This document shows, one piece after another, positions 14,414 through 27,161 of a DNA stretch of 64,000 bases. The notes under the pieces were generated by a model. The model was given only the letters and a program-made list of their open reading frames with translations, searched no databases and had not been told where the DNA came from. Origin of the DNA: Chlorokybus atmophyticus (Eukaryota > Streptophyta > Chlorokybophyceae > Chlorokybales > Chlorokybaceae); the NCBI GenBank assembly GCA_009103225.1, contig RHPI01003642.1, positions 1,107,099 through 1,171,098 on the forward strand, in the 5' to 3' direction. Every line of letters starts with the position of its first letter. Positions within the stretch are counted from its first letter, which is position 1. A program made the position numbers and the translations under genes.

Positions 14414-15221
14414 AGTCAGAGCCGAAGGAGTTGAAGTCCTCGGTGTTCTCCTCCTCGTCATCATTGTCAAACTCGCCCTCCTGGGCCTCCTCATCATCGG
14501 CCTCCTCATCGTCCTCAGCCTCCTCAGTCTCCTCCTCATCGTCATCCTCCTCCTCGTCTCCCATGAAGTCCTGGACTTCCAGGGCTGCCTCCTCCTCGTC
14601 ATCGTCCTCCTCTTCCGCCTCGGCAGAGACTATGGCATTCTCCAACTCGCTCAGCTCGTCCTTGACATCTGTGCCAAGGAAGGGAGTGTTGGTAGAATGA
14701 CCATAACATGGGCAAAGCGGCGAGACGCAAGCACGCACATACGCACACAAGCATGCACGCACGCTTACCGTCGAGCTCGGCGATGACCGCAGCACCGGCC
14801 TCGTCGATATCAGCGGCCATAATCTCCACCTAATGCGAGGAATGACCCCTCGGTCAGCTGCTATGCATTGTTGGGATTTATGCTCACATACGCATGCGAG
14901 TAAGAAAGCACGCACACACACGCGCGCCTGCACACACACAGACGAGGCACAACAACAATAGTGCTTACCGCTGCAAGGGCCTGGTCGCTCACTATTTGGC
15001 GGGCCTGAACAACACATGCACAAACGCATTGGCAGTGAAACTCAAGTGATGCTTGACACGTGACAAGCAGCACAGTGTATCAGTGTGCTTGAGGCCTTTG
15101 CTAGTTTGTTTAGGCCACAAACCAGGAGCTTGCGAGGGGCAGAGGCAGCGGCGGCGGACCAGGCGCAAGCGGCGCAGACTACCAGGACGGCCAGCACCAG
15201 GCGGCGGCGGGGCGGAGCCAT
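14414..15221 (-). CDS. Acidic secretory-pathway protein of unknown function (3' end unresolved)
   Basis: Minus-strand exons 15123-15221, 14969-15004, 14769-14829 and 14414-14668 join in phase (33 + 12 codons, then 20 codons + 1 nt, then the acidic exon). The product starts with a typical signal peptide: three basic residues after MAPP, then a hydrophobic LVLAVLVVCAACAW core and small residues before a likely cleavage site. The next ~30 residues are amphipathic. The last exon encodes a region of more than 80 residues made largely of Glu and Asp, with an internal KDEL that is not at the C-terminus and so is not a retention signal. A GT donor (TGTGAGTG) closes that exon; the downstream exon and stop were not found. 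Low-complexity acidic proteins of this kind can bind calcium or coat surfaces, but no family is recognised. Confidence 0.55.
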
Positions 15222-15938
15222 GTTGACTACACTTCAGCTGCTGCTACTTACCTCAGCGCAAATACCCAAACACACACACTCTCAGACACCTGCAAACACA
15301 CAAGCCAACCTCTCAACAAACTCGCACGGAGCTGTACTAGGGTTTCACGCACTACACAATATACCAGCAGCTTAGGCCAAGTCACACCAGGCCGTCTCTC
15401 ACCTAGTCGGCGGCGACAGTGGCGGCGGCGGCGGAGCTCAGGTATGCAAAGCGCTGGGCGAATGGCATGTTGGGTTTATCTCTCATCGCACATGCGGCAC
15501 GTGATACTGTTGTTGACCGTCACAGGCATACGTAACTCAACATCGTAACGGGCCGTAACACGCGAACGCCCTGTCAGCAAGCCCAGCAGCGACGCACGCT
15601 TCACCCGCTCTAAAAAGGCGTAACCACCGCTGAAAACCGCCGTAACCGAAAACAGCTTGGCTTGCACGGTGCCTCGCGCGATGTTTTTTGGATCATGTCC
15701 CCATGTCACAAATTGACTGAAGTTGAAGGTTATTCAGAATCACCGTCGTCAACTGATCTACGGGTGCCATCAAACCTTCGCCCGCAGTGCAAGTGAACTG
15801 CAAGGGAGCTCACTTATGAACTGTGTGTATGGATTGAAGCCTACATTATGGCAGTAGCAGCAATAGTGGCCGTGTCCCCGTTAGTAATTAAGCGAAGTCG
15901 ATGCGGTCGGACTGCTCTACTTTAGCTCATTGCTCTGC

Positions 15939-18818
15939 ATGGCGGCGGCGGCGGTGTTGGCGGCGTTGGCCCGGCGGCTGGCGAGGCAAAGGGCGTCCAG
16001 CGCTGGGGCGGCGTTGCGGCAGCTGCAGCTTTGGGCGTCAGGGACCTCCACCTCTCCTGCCGCTCTTCCCCATGTGGCGCAACTCCGCTGCTTCTGCTCT
16101 GCGGCTGCTGCTGCTTTCGCAAGGGATGGGACCCTCATGCAGCATGCCAATAGCAGCAGCTTGCAGGGTATCTTCAAGGAGAAGCAGGCGCGGTCGCTGG
16201 ATGATCAACCGCCGTTAAAGTAAGTGGGTTGCCTTTCTGTGTCGTATTGTAGCTTGCGTGTGTTGTGGAGTGCTTATTGCATAACATGAAACAAGCACTC
16301 CACAAGCATGCAACGGATGAACAGTCGTCTAGGTTCAGTAGTTGATATCTATAAGCTGTACACGTAGGCTCCTGGTTGTGTGTGACTCTCTACTTTGCCA
16401 GCGCTATGGTTGGGTTCTTTTGGTGTGAGAGACTGTGCACATGTTTCACTGTGAGCGTTGCACACACTGCTGTTTGTTAGAGTAGCTGTGTTGCAGTTTT
16501 GGTCGGTTTGTATTGCATTACACTGTGTATAACCCCTTCACAACACAGACGGCGGAGGCCAACCAAGCGAAGCGTGTTCCTGCATGACCGAAAGTCTGAC
16601 CGAGACGTGAGCGACCTCGTGCATGAGGGCGATGCCGTGCGGCGGGCCAGCGACACCGAGTGGCTATCTGGACGTGATGTTGTCTTTGAGCCAGGCAAAA
16701 ACAAAAGCAGGGTGTGGACCTTCAATGATCTGAAAGTGCCGTCTCACATCGCGGGGAAGCTCCCCAAGATGGGAATCAGTCAACCGACAGCCGTGCAGGT
16801 AGGAGTGTACCGCAAAGGCATGGTGACGGTTGTGCACATGCAGATGTTGGTTGTTGTTTTCAACACTGTGCGTGCATTGGTTGAACACATGTGTCCACAG
16901 TGTTGGGCTTGGAGTAGTGCAATGCCTGTAAAGTGTTGAACTGTCGTGTGTGTTAGCTGCCAAAGTGTGTCTTTGGTAGGTAGCAGCCGTCCCACGCGTG
17001 ATGGCTGGCAGGGACGTTCTGCTGCAGGGCGTCACGGGCAGTGGCAAGACCCTCGCTTACCTGCTGCCTCTATTCGCCCACCTGGACGTCTACACGCTGA
17101 CCTTGCAAGCGATTATTGTCATGCCCACCCGTGAGTTGGTACGCAGTTGGGCATACATGCACACACGCTTATGCACACAAGCACATACACTGCCACAATC
17201 AGACATGTCAGCACACGTGCATACACAGTGACATGCTCGCACACACAGGCAGGGACGCACGCACCTGCGCGTGCACACACATCCATATGCCACATGCTCG
17301 CTCTCTTATGTACACGTGTTCACGTGTACTCTGACCACAGCTTGAAACACTGTGCCCGTGCGTTGCCTCCATCTTGTGCTGTCAGAGTGTTCTGTTATGT
17401 GCTGACGGTGCATTTGCTCCGTAGGCTATACAAGTTATGGACGTCGCACGCAATTTTCTGAAAGGCGGAAGCAAGAAGCGCAGGTCAGGGCCGCAGCATA
17501 CGTGTTTCATGGTTTACGTTGTTGTCTGTTCGGTTGATGTGTAAAGCTGTTTTGTCATGTCAGGCAGTTTCCAGTCATGGCCAGGCGCCTGTGCGGGCTT
17601 CCCACGGCAGCGATGATCCAAAACCTCAAGGATCATCCCCCACACTTAATCATCGCTACACCTCACACGCTTGCAGCCGTGCTTGCACGCAAAGCATTGG
17701 ATCTCCGAACCGTGCGGTAAGACTTCTCATGCTACCAGGTCAGAGGATTTGTGCCCATCCCTTCAACTCATTTAAACTGCAGATTGTTTGTCATGGATGA
17801 GGTGGATTATCTCATGCAGCACGACCCCAAAGAGCACCTGGACGCCATTATGCAGCACCTGGTGAAGGCGCAATCGAAGCTTCTGGAAGGGGATTACGTC
17901 CGAGCGCAGCGCGTGTTGGTTACTGCGAGCATCACGCAAGAGGTCAAGGATTACGCTGCCGAGCACTTGGCGGATGCACGAGAGATCATCATTGTAAATG
18001 ATGCCTCCACTGGCAGCAACCTGCCCAGCACAATTAAACAGCTCGCCATTCCTTGCGAAGATGAAGCCTCAAAGCCGGCACAGGTATGATACAACATGTA
18101 TATGAAGCCGTTGTCAAAACTTGCTGCTGACATTTGGCTTGCACGCCAGTTGAGAAGGCTGTTGTCGGCGCTGCAGCCAAGAGCAATGCTCGTGTTTACC
18201 AACAGCGTGGCGGATGCTCTGCTCTTGGAGAAGGATATGACCACACACGGCTTCCGTGCATGTGCCTTCACGTCTGAGATACGCAAGGAGCAGCGCGCGA
18301 GCTTGCTTGACCGCATCGGTGCACGTGGTTCAGATGGCCTTCAGGTTGGTTGGCCCAAAACGCCTGCTGCGTGTTTTTGGTCAGCGTGTTGCTTACGTAA
18401 GGTCATCATGTGTCATTGTTTTTTATGCAGGTTCTGGTTGCGACCGACATGGTGGCGCGCGGACTGGACTTGCATCGGTTGACACACGTTGTGTTGTATC
18501 ACCTGCCGAAAGATCGGCGTTGGTACTTGCATCGCGTGGTGAGTAAATGGCCCAAGCGTTGCATATTGCATTGATGCCAATGTGATTGTGAGACAGCATG
18601 GCTATGTATATGTGCAGGGGAGAGTTGGAAGGGTTGTGCCGTCTGAGGAAGGTCCCAAGCTACAGGAGGGTGTGGTGGCTTCGCTCTGCGTGGGGAACTC
18701 GCAGCTGCGACAAGTAGTGCGGTGGGGCAAGCAACTGGGCTCTGAGGTGCACACCTTCGACGTACTGAAAGTGTTGCAGGAGACGCTACCTGGCACGCCG
18801 GTGGCTCTGCCCAAATAG
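15939..18818 (+). CDS. DEAD-box ATP-dependent RNA helicase, probably organellar
   Basis: Nine exons (15939-16219, 16549-16798, 16980-17138, 17425-17483, 17564-17716, 17783-18083, 18150-18344, 18431-18538, 18618-18818) total 1,707 nt and encode 568 residues in one frame. Helicase motifs in order: Q-like motif MGISQPTAVQ; motif I GVTGSGKT (~195-201); Ia PTRELAIQ; Ib-like TPHTL; motif II as DEVD (~306-309, a variant of DEAD); motif III as TAS; motif V ATDMVARGLD; motif VI YLHRVGRVGR. The first ~90 residues are rich in Ala, Arg and Ser with few acids, typical of a mitochondrial or plastid presequence; the ATG at 15939 opens it. The linker carries an Arg-rich KRRRPTKR. The C-terminus ends soon after the RecA2 domain. 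Likely remodels organellar RNA or ribosome assembly intermediates; the target is inference. Confidence 0.9.
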
Positions 18819-19522
18819 CAGCATAGCAGATGCAGTGGATGTCCAGGCAGCAGATGTTGTACAGAGCATTATTAGCGCCTGCTTGTGCACGCTGTGTAGT
18901 TGTACACAGCTTGCGTTTGCAAGCAATGAGTTGAAAGTCATGTGGCATTCTGCTGCAAGCCAGGCACTGAAGGCCATCTGTTACAGCTGCTGTATGCTTG
19001 AGGCCATTTGCATCAGGCGGAGCTGACTGACACAGAGTTGCCAACTAGGTGGTGCCACCAATGACCACCACCAGCAGCGGTCAATATGCATGGTATGTTT
19101 GCGAGAACTGCTCCCGTACGGTGTAATTGTAATCAACGCTTAATTTTGTACAACAAGTAGAGTGCACTTGAAATTGGCTCCATTTTGTACTGCGACACCC
19201 TGGTTTGATGAAGCCATGCAGGGATGGCTTCATGTCCCGTATTGTGTCTAGATCCAATGACCATGGTGCTCTATTGCGCATGCTTACATAATCCCAAAAC
19301 TTGCAGATGATCGTCAATTGAACTTGCAGACCGTTGTCTTCTCTTATTGTTGTCCTCCTTACGCCAGGTTCAGGTCGTGTACTAAGCGGAAACTCTCATG
19401 ACTGCCAACTGCAAGCATTGGCTTGGTATAAAAAGCAGACTGTAGTTCAGAGGTTGCGAATATGTACATAAGCCCTCGCGCAACTGTTGATCAGAGCGGC
19501 CAATTGAGCTCACCAACAACTG
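18819..19522. other. Intergenic space between convergent helicase and SWIM/RING genes
   Basis: About 700 bp between two convergent genes. No open frame with recognisable content and no RNA gene seen. It must include both 3' untranslated regions. Confidence 0.5.
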
Positions 19523-21215
19523 TCAAACTCCGGTACTTCGTCTGCGGCTGTGGAACTCAATCCACTGATGCGACTCTGGATACAGCTGTTCAAGATCGAC
19601 TCCCTCCTGATGATCTGAAGAGAACTGAGCAAGATTGATGTAACCATTGTCGACCTGTCCACCAGAGGTACCCCCGCTACCACTACCTGTTCAAAAAGAC
19701 ACAACAACAGCTTGTCAGATACAAGCAATCCACACTGTGAGAACAGGCCCACATGTATGTGGCTGTCAAATCAAGCGTACCATGCCAGGGTGCGCGGCAA
19801 AGGGGACAAGTGCGCGCCATGCTTCGCTGTGTTTTCGCCCACATGGCCAGGCACTCCTTGTGCATGTTGTTGCCGCACGACCGGCAGAAGTCCGTCTCCT
19901 GTTTGGCAGACGAGGCTTGCGGCACCATTGGCTCATAACAGATCGGGCAGTCGCCCTCAACAGCGCGCTGCACGCGCCTCTCTGCAGCCGCCTGTTGCAG
20001 TTGCAAGTAAGCAACATGGCAAATACAAGTCATGTCAATAGCATGCATACATACTTAACACGCAGATACCTAGACATAAACACTTGTCACAATGCCGTTA
20101 CCTGTTAAATCTGTATGCGTGTTTATACAGATAGAGAAGTGTGTACATGTGTCCAAAAACTCAAACGCGTCCGCACATGTGCGAACTCCGCACAAACACA
20201 CATTTGCTTGTGCATGCACGAGTTCATGCAGACAGCATAATCGTGCGTGTTGCAACAGTGCACTCACATGGTCCTCTTCAGTGACTTTCTGGCCCGAGAG
20301 CGCGGCGTACTTCTCTCTCACTTCCCGAGCGGCGATGACATTGGCAGCAGCCTCAGCGGAGACCTCGCGCGATTCAAGCCCGATGATGCCCTCGAGCTCA
20401 GAGTTGAGCAGAGCCTTCTGCCACACCCGCGGGTCGTTCCTGCGCAGCTTCAGCACGCGCAGCATCACAAACAGTCGGTGCTTGCACACGTTGCCCTTCG
20501 CTGCGTCCGGACAAGAACAGCTTGGAAGGTTGCTTATTGTCACTGTATACACATTGCCCGTCGCACCTGAACGGTTCAAAAGACCCCACCTTAGGTACGT
20601 GTTCTTTGACAACTCAATGAATACATCTTAATTAAGTGCCCAAAGAGAAAGAGGTTGTAAGTTCAAGGTGCTAAACCACAATGCACAACTGTCGCACCTA
20701 GGACAGCAAAGTCTTCTGATAGCTCGGAAGGCAGAGTGGCGGGAGTTCTGTGCCGTTCTATTAAGTACAGTCGATGCGCAAAAGCTCGTTGGATGCGTTC
20801 TAGAATAGGCTGTAGCACAAAATTCAATCAACAACTTGAAAGAACTGAACCGGTGTGTGATGCAATCGCAGCTTGTACCCACCTTTGTCGGGGAGGGTGT
20901 GAAGCGGGCCAGCCTCTTCTCTGCGCTCGATGGTGTTGCTGCTTTCTTTGCTCTGTTGGTTGGTGGCTTCGTTGGTGTTGTCGCCACGGCTTGTGATTGT
21001 GATGTAGAAGGCCCTGCTTGAGTCAAGTCATCTGCCGCCCTGGCACGCTTCCTACTTCGCACAGGAGGATTGGATGTTGATGCTATTGCTGCTGCCCCTG
21101 CTTGCACTGTGGCAGCCTTTGCTGCCTTTGCGCGTGTTCTGGGAGCAATAGTAGTCTTCGCTGCTGCTGCTGCTGCTGCTGCCCTTGGCTTGCGGCTTCG
21201 GGCTGGTTTGTCCAT
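19523..21215 (-). CDS. SWIM and RING zinc-finger protein, probable E3 ubiquitin ligase (ZSWIM2-like)
   Basis: Minus-strand exons 20883-21215, 20698-20809, 20268-20626, 19781-19991 and 19523-19686 sum to 1,179 nt, 392 residues. Residues 1-111 are basic and Ala/Pro/Ser-rich, with a poly-Ala run. Residues ~112-200 hold the SWIM zinc finger, whose ligands appear in CSCPDAAKGNVCKHRLF (C-x-C ... C-x-H), after an HRLYLIERH segment. Residues ~270-340 hold a RING: CPICYEP, then CRSCGNNMHKEC, then CPLC, with the C2-C2-H-C-C2 spacing of E3 ligases. The short last exon ends QWIEFHSRRRSTGV. SWIM followed by RING is the ZSWIM2/MEX-type architecture of ubiquitin ligases. The substrate is unknown. Start at the ATG at 21215, immediately downstream of a CAG, so an upstream exon cannot be excluded. 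Confidence 0.85.
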
Positions 21216-21697
21216 CCCTGCAAGCAAAACAACGTTGGCTTTGTCTCCTTCTCCTTAGCGCATGACAGCTGAGCAGCATTGCCAGCACTACCCCGAACAA
21301 AGGGCCAACGTTGGAAGACGACGCTGTAGGACTTGACTGCCCTACAGCAGCTTAAGTCTGGTCAGCATGTGTGCCACACTGTAGAAAGGTACGCAACACT
21401 GTTGTCGGAGCAAGCTGCACGTTGCAACAAGTAGGAAGTGACAGCATGCTGGAACTACGCTGTAAGCTAGATGTAAGGCGGGACAAGCATTTACACGTGT
21501 CTACCGGACCATGACCACATAGTCAGTCACTTTTTTTGGCACAGCAGAAGTGCTTCAACATCACAGGGGCAGACAAGACAGCCACAATGCTTGACAAACA
21601 CCCTCACCTGTCGACCCAGTTTAAGCTCCAAGCTTGAACGCCGCTCCGCAGCCCCTATGTGCGCAAAACCCTAACATAGATCCATGCCTTCCTCAGC

Positions 21698-23991
21698 ATG
21701 GCTTCAGGGAGCGGGGCGGCGGCGGGGCCGTCCGGGCAGGCGCCTTCATCAGCCATGTCGTCCGGGCCCGTGAAGGTCTTCCAGGCGAGCAGCAGCGGCG
21801 GCTCAGCGAAGCTCGCCGCCGGCGGCAGCAGCAAACAGCCTCCGTCGCCTGATATCTTGCAGGACCTTTGCAGGTGGGAGTGAAGTGTCGCACAGCCTTG
21901 TGCAGGGATGATCATTCGCTCTCGTTGCTTTAGTTGCTTCTTATCGTAGAAGCCTCATGCACAGCACATGTATTGTATGCCTTGCATGTGATGTTCAGTG
22001 CATTCCATCTGAGCAACTGTTGTTTGCTGCATGCTCGCGCCTGCAATGGCAGGGAACACTAAGCACATGACAAACATGGGAAGTTTAAGCACACAGCCAT
22101 GTTATTATTCCAGGCCACGCGCATGCTTGGCAATTGCTTTTGGGCTTTAGCATGCATTCCATTTTATCCCTCCTTCAGCATGCTATAAGTGTTGATCACG
22201 TTCTGCGCATCCCTCACATGGCTCTACGCATGGTATTGCAACGCAAAAACGCGCGCACGCACGCTTGCGCGCGTGCATTGATGCGCACGTCTCACCATTG
22301 CTCTCATGTTGTTTACTTGGCAGCCGGTTTGTGTTGAACGCGTCGAGTGAGGAGCTGTCATCATTTGAGCGCATATTTTTCTTGGTGGAGCAGGCGCACT
22401 GGTTTTACGAGGACCAGGTCGCAGACAACAGCTCCCACCTCAAGTCCCTGTCCCTGCGCGAGTTCGCTGCTCTCAATATCCAACACAACACTCATGCAAG
22501 ACATGCACACGCTTGCATGATACAATTGTTGTGTCCTTGACTTCAGTCATGCGTGTCATGCACTGTTTCAGCACTGTCCTTCGCTCCGGCCATACGCGCA
22601 GCGGCTGCCGGAGCTGTACAAGGAGTTCACCACGTACAAGCTGGCAGTACCTGTCATGGGTGCGATGATACTGAACAAGACCCTGGACAAGGTATATTAA
22701 CAAGTTGAGCTGCAAGTGAGGGCAACCTTGAGAAAACGTGTCAACATGTGCACCCTTTCTTCCTCGATGCCTGCCACAGTGCCTGCTGGTGAGAGGCTTC
22801 AAACCAGGGAGCACATGGGGTTTCCCTAGAGGTAAAATCAACAAAGACGAGCAGGATGCCGTCTGCGCCGTCCGCGAAGTGAGTGTATAGAGCCACAACC
22901 CATTGTTGGTATTGTGTTCCATATTGTGCATCAACCAACCATGTCGCTTTCTGCTGCAGGTGTTTGAAGAAACTAGCATACACACTTGGGGGAAGTTTCA
23001 AGAGACTGACTATGTGGAAGTTGTGGTTGGGCAGCAGCGCTCGAGGCTTTATATTGTGCCTTTTATAGACGAGAACACGCCTGTCAACCCACAGACAAAA
23101 AAAGAGATTGGGGTATTTATTGTTGAGCGCACGTGTGGGGTGTCATTTGTATAGACCTTTGTCACTCCGTCACCAATGCTCACGCAGGAGATTGCGTGGC
23201 ATCCTGTTGACGACCTGCCTGAGGCAAGCAATGGCAAGGCCCCAAACGGCCACCGCTACTACATGGTTTGGCCATTCGTCAGGTCTGAGGTTCATGTGCG
23301 AGGCCACGTAGCTGATGTCTGTGTTTATTATGCGATTCAAACACAACAACTGCGCTGCAGGCAATTGAAGCAATGGATAGCATTGCGTAAGCAGCCTTCC
23401 AGCACTACCCGCAATCGCAAATCAAAGGCGTCAATGCCCCCGCAGCCAGCCACAACACAAGCATCTTATGTGGGTCCCGCTGCCTCCGTGCACGCAGAAT
23501 CACTGTCTAAAGGCAGTGCAAAATCAAAACCACGCATCTCAACCGGCGACCCAGTCCTTGACGCAAAGCTCAATGCAACTGCTACAGGTGTGTGCAGGGC
23601 TTAGACTTGATGTTGGTGTCAATGTTCCGCACATGTACTATCTCCTGTGTAAGCCTAGGTGGGCAGGGGGAATACATGTGCCCATGTTGCCTCCTTGATA
23701 GGCTCATGCTGTTGTTGCATGTGTACAGGCAAGTCTGTAGCAACAGCGGCCCCCGTTGCAGCCTCAGCCCCAACGGTCAATGTTGTCTTCCATGACCCGT
23801 GCGCTGGTGTCGCCTCTGTTCCCGCCGTACAGGAGCCTGCAGCAGGCAGTGTAAGCGTCCTCAGTCACATGAGCAGCACTGGTTCATCCGTGCAGGCAAC
23901 CGCGACATCTGTCACGTGTGCGTCCACTGCGTTGCGGAGCTTTAGGTTTGATAAGGACAGGATACTTAGCAGGTTGGCGTTTCCGGATTGA
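21698..23991 (+). CDS. DCP2: mRNA-decapping enzyme subunit 2 (DCP2)
   Basis: Catalytic Nudix hydrolase that removes the m7G cap in cytoplasmic mRNA decay, normally activated by DCP1. Exons 21698-21873, 22324-22475, 22564-22691, 22780-22878, 22960-23112, 23188-23282, 23361-23587 and 23729-23991 sum to 1,293 nt, 430 residues. Residues 1-55 are a low-complexity Ser/Gly/Ala lead. Residues ~56-150 are the Dcp2 regulatory box A (DLCSRFVLN, ELSSFERIFFLVEQAHWFYED). Residues ~153-230 are the Nudix fold, with Nudix box GFPRGKINKDE ... REVFEETSI split by an intron just before VFEE; the catalytic glutamates are present. Box B (IAWHPVDDLP) follows. The C-terminal ~110 residues are Ser/Ala-rich and end with SFRFDKDRIL, like the terminal FD motif of plant and animal DCP2. 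Intron 2 is best read as an AT-AC (U12-type) intron; see the separate entry. Confidence 0.95.
22476..22563 (+). other. Probable U12-type AT-AC intron in DCP2
   Basis: Exon 2 of DCP2 has no usable GT or in-phase GC donor at its end. Cutting at A|ATATCCAAC and joining after ...CATGCAC| restores REFAALMFQHCPSLRPY, which matches the expected DCP2 reading (plant DCP2 has KEFTSLMF here). The 88-bp intron begins ATATCC and ends AC. It contains TCCTTGAC at 22534-22541, a match to the U12 branch-point consensus TCCTTRAC, with its branch A 23 bases from the acceptor. All three signals are those of the minor spliceosome. Confidence 0.72.
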
Positions 23992-26900
23992 CCTTGCATG
24001 ATTAGCACTGCATGCAAGTCGACAAAGCATATGCGTAAGCCGTTGACAAGCACAGTTTATGCGTAGAAGGTGATGCAAGTGAGTCCCCATAACGCAGGCA
24101 CACCCACTTACCACACTTCTGCTTGACTAACTTGACTAACTTGACTAACTTTTGCTTGACTAACAACAAGGTGTACTTGGACAGCTTGCATGTGTTTTGT
24201 CTAGTGAGGGTTAAGGCAACTTTGATGACGATGTCCTACATGAATGTAGTGGTGAAAGTATCAATGACTCTTTGCGTACCTTGATTCGTTGGATGTGGTC
24301 AAGCTCATGCATAAGGTCAACTTGCATTCATTTTACAATTGCATAATTAAAAATGCATAATCGTATTATCAATGCAAAGAATATTTGTGTTGAAGCGCGT
24401 TATAAATATGGCTAAGCGCGTCATGTATCATGTTGAGTTGCAATACAATTATATGTTATGGTTGTATTGCAACATGACACATGCCATGCCATGCCGGCGT
24501 CCATAAAGTGTACTAATGTGCTGCAATCCCTGTAAGAAGAAGTAGTAACCACTTGTAAGAAGACTTTGCAGAGCTAACTCTACAAGGTCGAGTTACGAAA
24601 TACTAAATGTTTGGTCAACATTATACAGTGTACATTCCAATCGTTATCAGTCACACATTTGATAGTAACGGCAATGCGTAGTCCAGCAGACTTTTGATGA
24701 AATAAAAACCAACCAACCCACAAATCTCTTGATTGCCACTTTGAATGTGCGGTTGCGTTTGTATATACAAATATGGTATAATGAAGAAAACTTCTCATCA
24801 TAACTTGTATTAATGACACCGTGATTATATTAATGGTATACCATAGAGTTTGTTTGTGACTTCTGTTATCATACTTAATGAGTTACACGTACGTCTTGTA
24901 ATGTGCGCACGGTGTGTTTTTATTGTACCATAAAACGACTATGCAGAGATCATGTCATTGCAGCAAAATAATGCAATTGACATCTTGCAAATGGTTGATC
25001 TCTCATCAATATAAAGGTTGCAACAATTCACTCTTTTCAACGGTATCATATGTATGTACTCGGGCAAAGCCCCCCTAAATTACACACCCGCCTATATTTT
25101 CAGCAGATTATCTCAAAAACAAACGAAAAAATAAAACAAAACAAAGTAAAAACTCCTTTGATAAGAGGGGGCTTTCTTAAGGGAGGGGGGGGGGGGGNGC
25201 TGTGTATGAGCACGGTGCTCATACACACTCATAGCACCGTATGTACTGCAGTACATTCTCCCACTATACATGCCTTCCCCTTGATATTGGATTGCAAATT
25301 TAACATTTAATAATGCTTGTGATTGTCAGGGGCCTCGATTGGGAAGGGACTCTGATAAAATAAATACGGTACGCGGTAAGTGTATGATCTTGTGTAAAGC
25401 TATTGCAAAATTATTGCAATGCACCACTCTCCATTAGGGCTCACCAACAGCAGCATCACTGCATGAGTGCTTTAAACTACATGCAACAGTGCGGCCAACG
25501 ACGCCGCTTGAATTTCAAAATTCCGAAGTTGCAAGACTTTGCGCAACCAAACAAATCGGTGGCAGTAGATTCACTGACACGGACTGGACAGCAGGCCCTA
25601 CTGTCAGCCTGCTGAGCCACGATGCGCGCGCACGGCGGCAATCATGGCGCTAATGGCAGCACCACCACGTGGAAGCAGCGTAGGGACGCAGACGCAAAAT
25701 TGCACAAAATCAATCACATTGTATAGGGTTTGGTTAGGGCTTGATAAATTCGAGTACTGTTTCATGCTTCATGCAGTTCATGGACCTTACCAGGTATGCA
25801 GGCAGCGTTTAACCTGATAAGGCTATACACGTATACCTCGTGCATGTACAATTGAAAGGTGACATGATGGCCTTATGAACACATAAGTTCCATTAAGCCG
25901 GAGACGAAATGTTAAAAAGTTGGTTGAAAATCTTGCATGCGTTATGTAAAGCAACGCGCACATCAGCGTCACACTCGCATGCATCATTTGTTAAGCTTTT
26001 TACATAAGTAACAACTGTTGGTTTTTATTTACAACAACAACATTTGCATAGACAATAAATGTTGACATAAGCTTCTTTCCTCTTTTATAAACTAAAAACG
26101 TGATGGTAGAGTACAATATAATATAATATAATATGTGGCTTGCATACTGTAGTAACACACATACATTAACCCACACTCATTTTAATAAAGTATGTTTTCC
26201 GTTAAAGCGTTTGCTATTATGATCGTAATATTCAATAAATTGTTAATTACGTTCAGGCCCGAAACATCCTATTAAAGTTACCACCCAAGCCATTTCATCG
26301 TGATGTATATGTGTTTACAGTATGAAATATATATATAATGCATGTGAGAACGAAATGTTATAAATCATCATATTAGCTTAAATGAAACACGTTTCACTCA
26401 TGTATCGACGTGATAATGTTATTTACATTGTTATGATAAAAGCCACTTTTGAAGCATTTGATGCAATGCTGGATTGAGAATCCAAAAGTGGTTACCGGCT
26501 TGGGACGTATGTATCATGCTCACATTTTCTAGCAAGCCGTGGCAGCTGATGCGTTTACCATCAGATTTAGCACGGTAAAAGAGCACGCATGCAAAATAAC
26601 ACCGTGATTGCTGTACAACACATGCAGGTCTAATGCTGCCGGTTTAGCGACGGACAGGAGAGACAATCTCTTGCTACGAACCGGACGGCTGTCCAGTACA
26701 CAATCTCTCGCTCGACCCTGACTACACTACCCACAACCCTAGCCTTGCCAAACCCTAGCTAGCAGTTGAGTGTGCCAGGTGGCGGGCGTCGCCCGCTGGC
26801 GACGAGGAGGCGGAGGACGTGGACTTGGAGGCGGCGGCGGTGGTGAAGGTGCTGATACTGAGAGGGTTGCTAGAGCGCGTGGTTGCGTCTCGCTGCGCAA

Positions 26901-27161
26901 TTGGGTGGCGTTTCAGCCACAGGGGCAATTCCCGTCTGTTGGGCGCAGAGATTTGGCACCTTGCCTCGCCACACTGGTGTGCCCATCCCGGCAGCGTCGC
27001 CGTGCGTTGTGAGTAGGAGGCTAAGGGGCCTGCGTAGGCATGCCCGTCAGGCTGCGCCTGTAGATAGCGACGTGGTGGTCCAAACTGGAGGTGCCAGCGC
27101 AAGAGCGCCGCCGCCGCCGCCGCCGCCGCCGCCGGGCAGTGCTTGGGCAGTGCGCGGCGAC
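23992..27161. other. AT-rich gene-poor region
   Basis: About 3.2 kb without a convincing gene. It includes a TTGACTAAC tandem repeat (about 24121-24163), a poly-G run ending at an assembly N (25198), a short hairpin right after it, and (ATAAT)n near 26117-26133. The last 450 bases turn GC-rich, with GGC/GCC repeats (26800-27135), and probably form the 5' region of the KATNIP gene. I saw no RNA gene. Confidence 0.5.
25202..25226. repeat. Short perfect hairpin beside an assembly gap
   Basis: GTGTATGAGCAC is followed after one base by its exact reverse complement, directly after the poly-G run and the single N at 25198. A fold-back this close to a gap may be real or may mark an artificial join. 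Confidence 0.7.

Noticed and set aside
14271-15029. A single 252-codon minus-strand frame as one protein
   Set aside because: It reads through introns. The acidic exon (14414-14668) is real, but the flanking residues are intronic TG/CA repeats.
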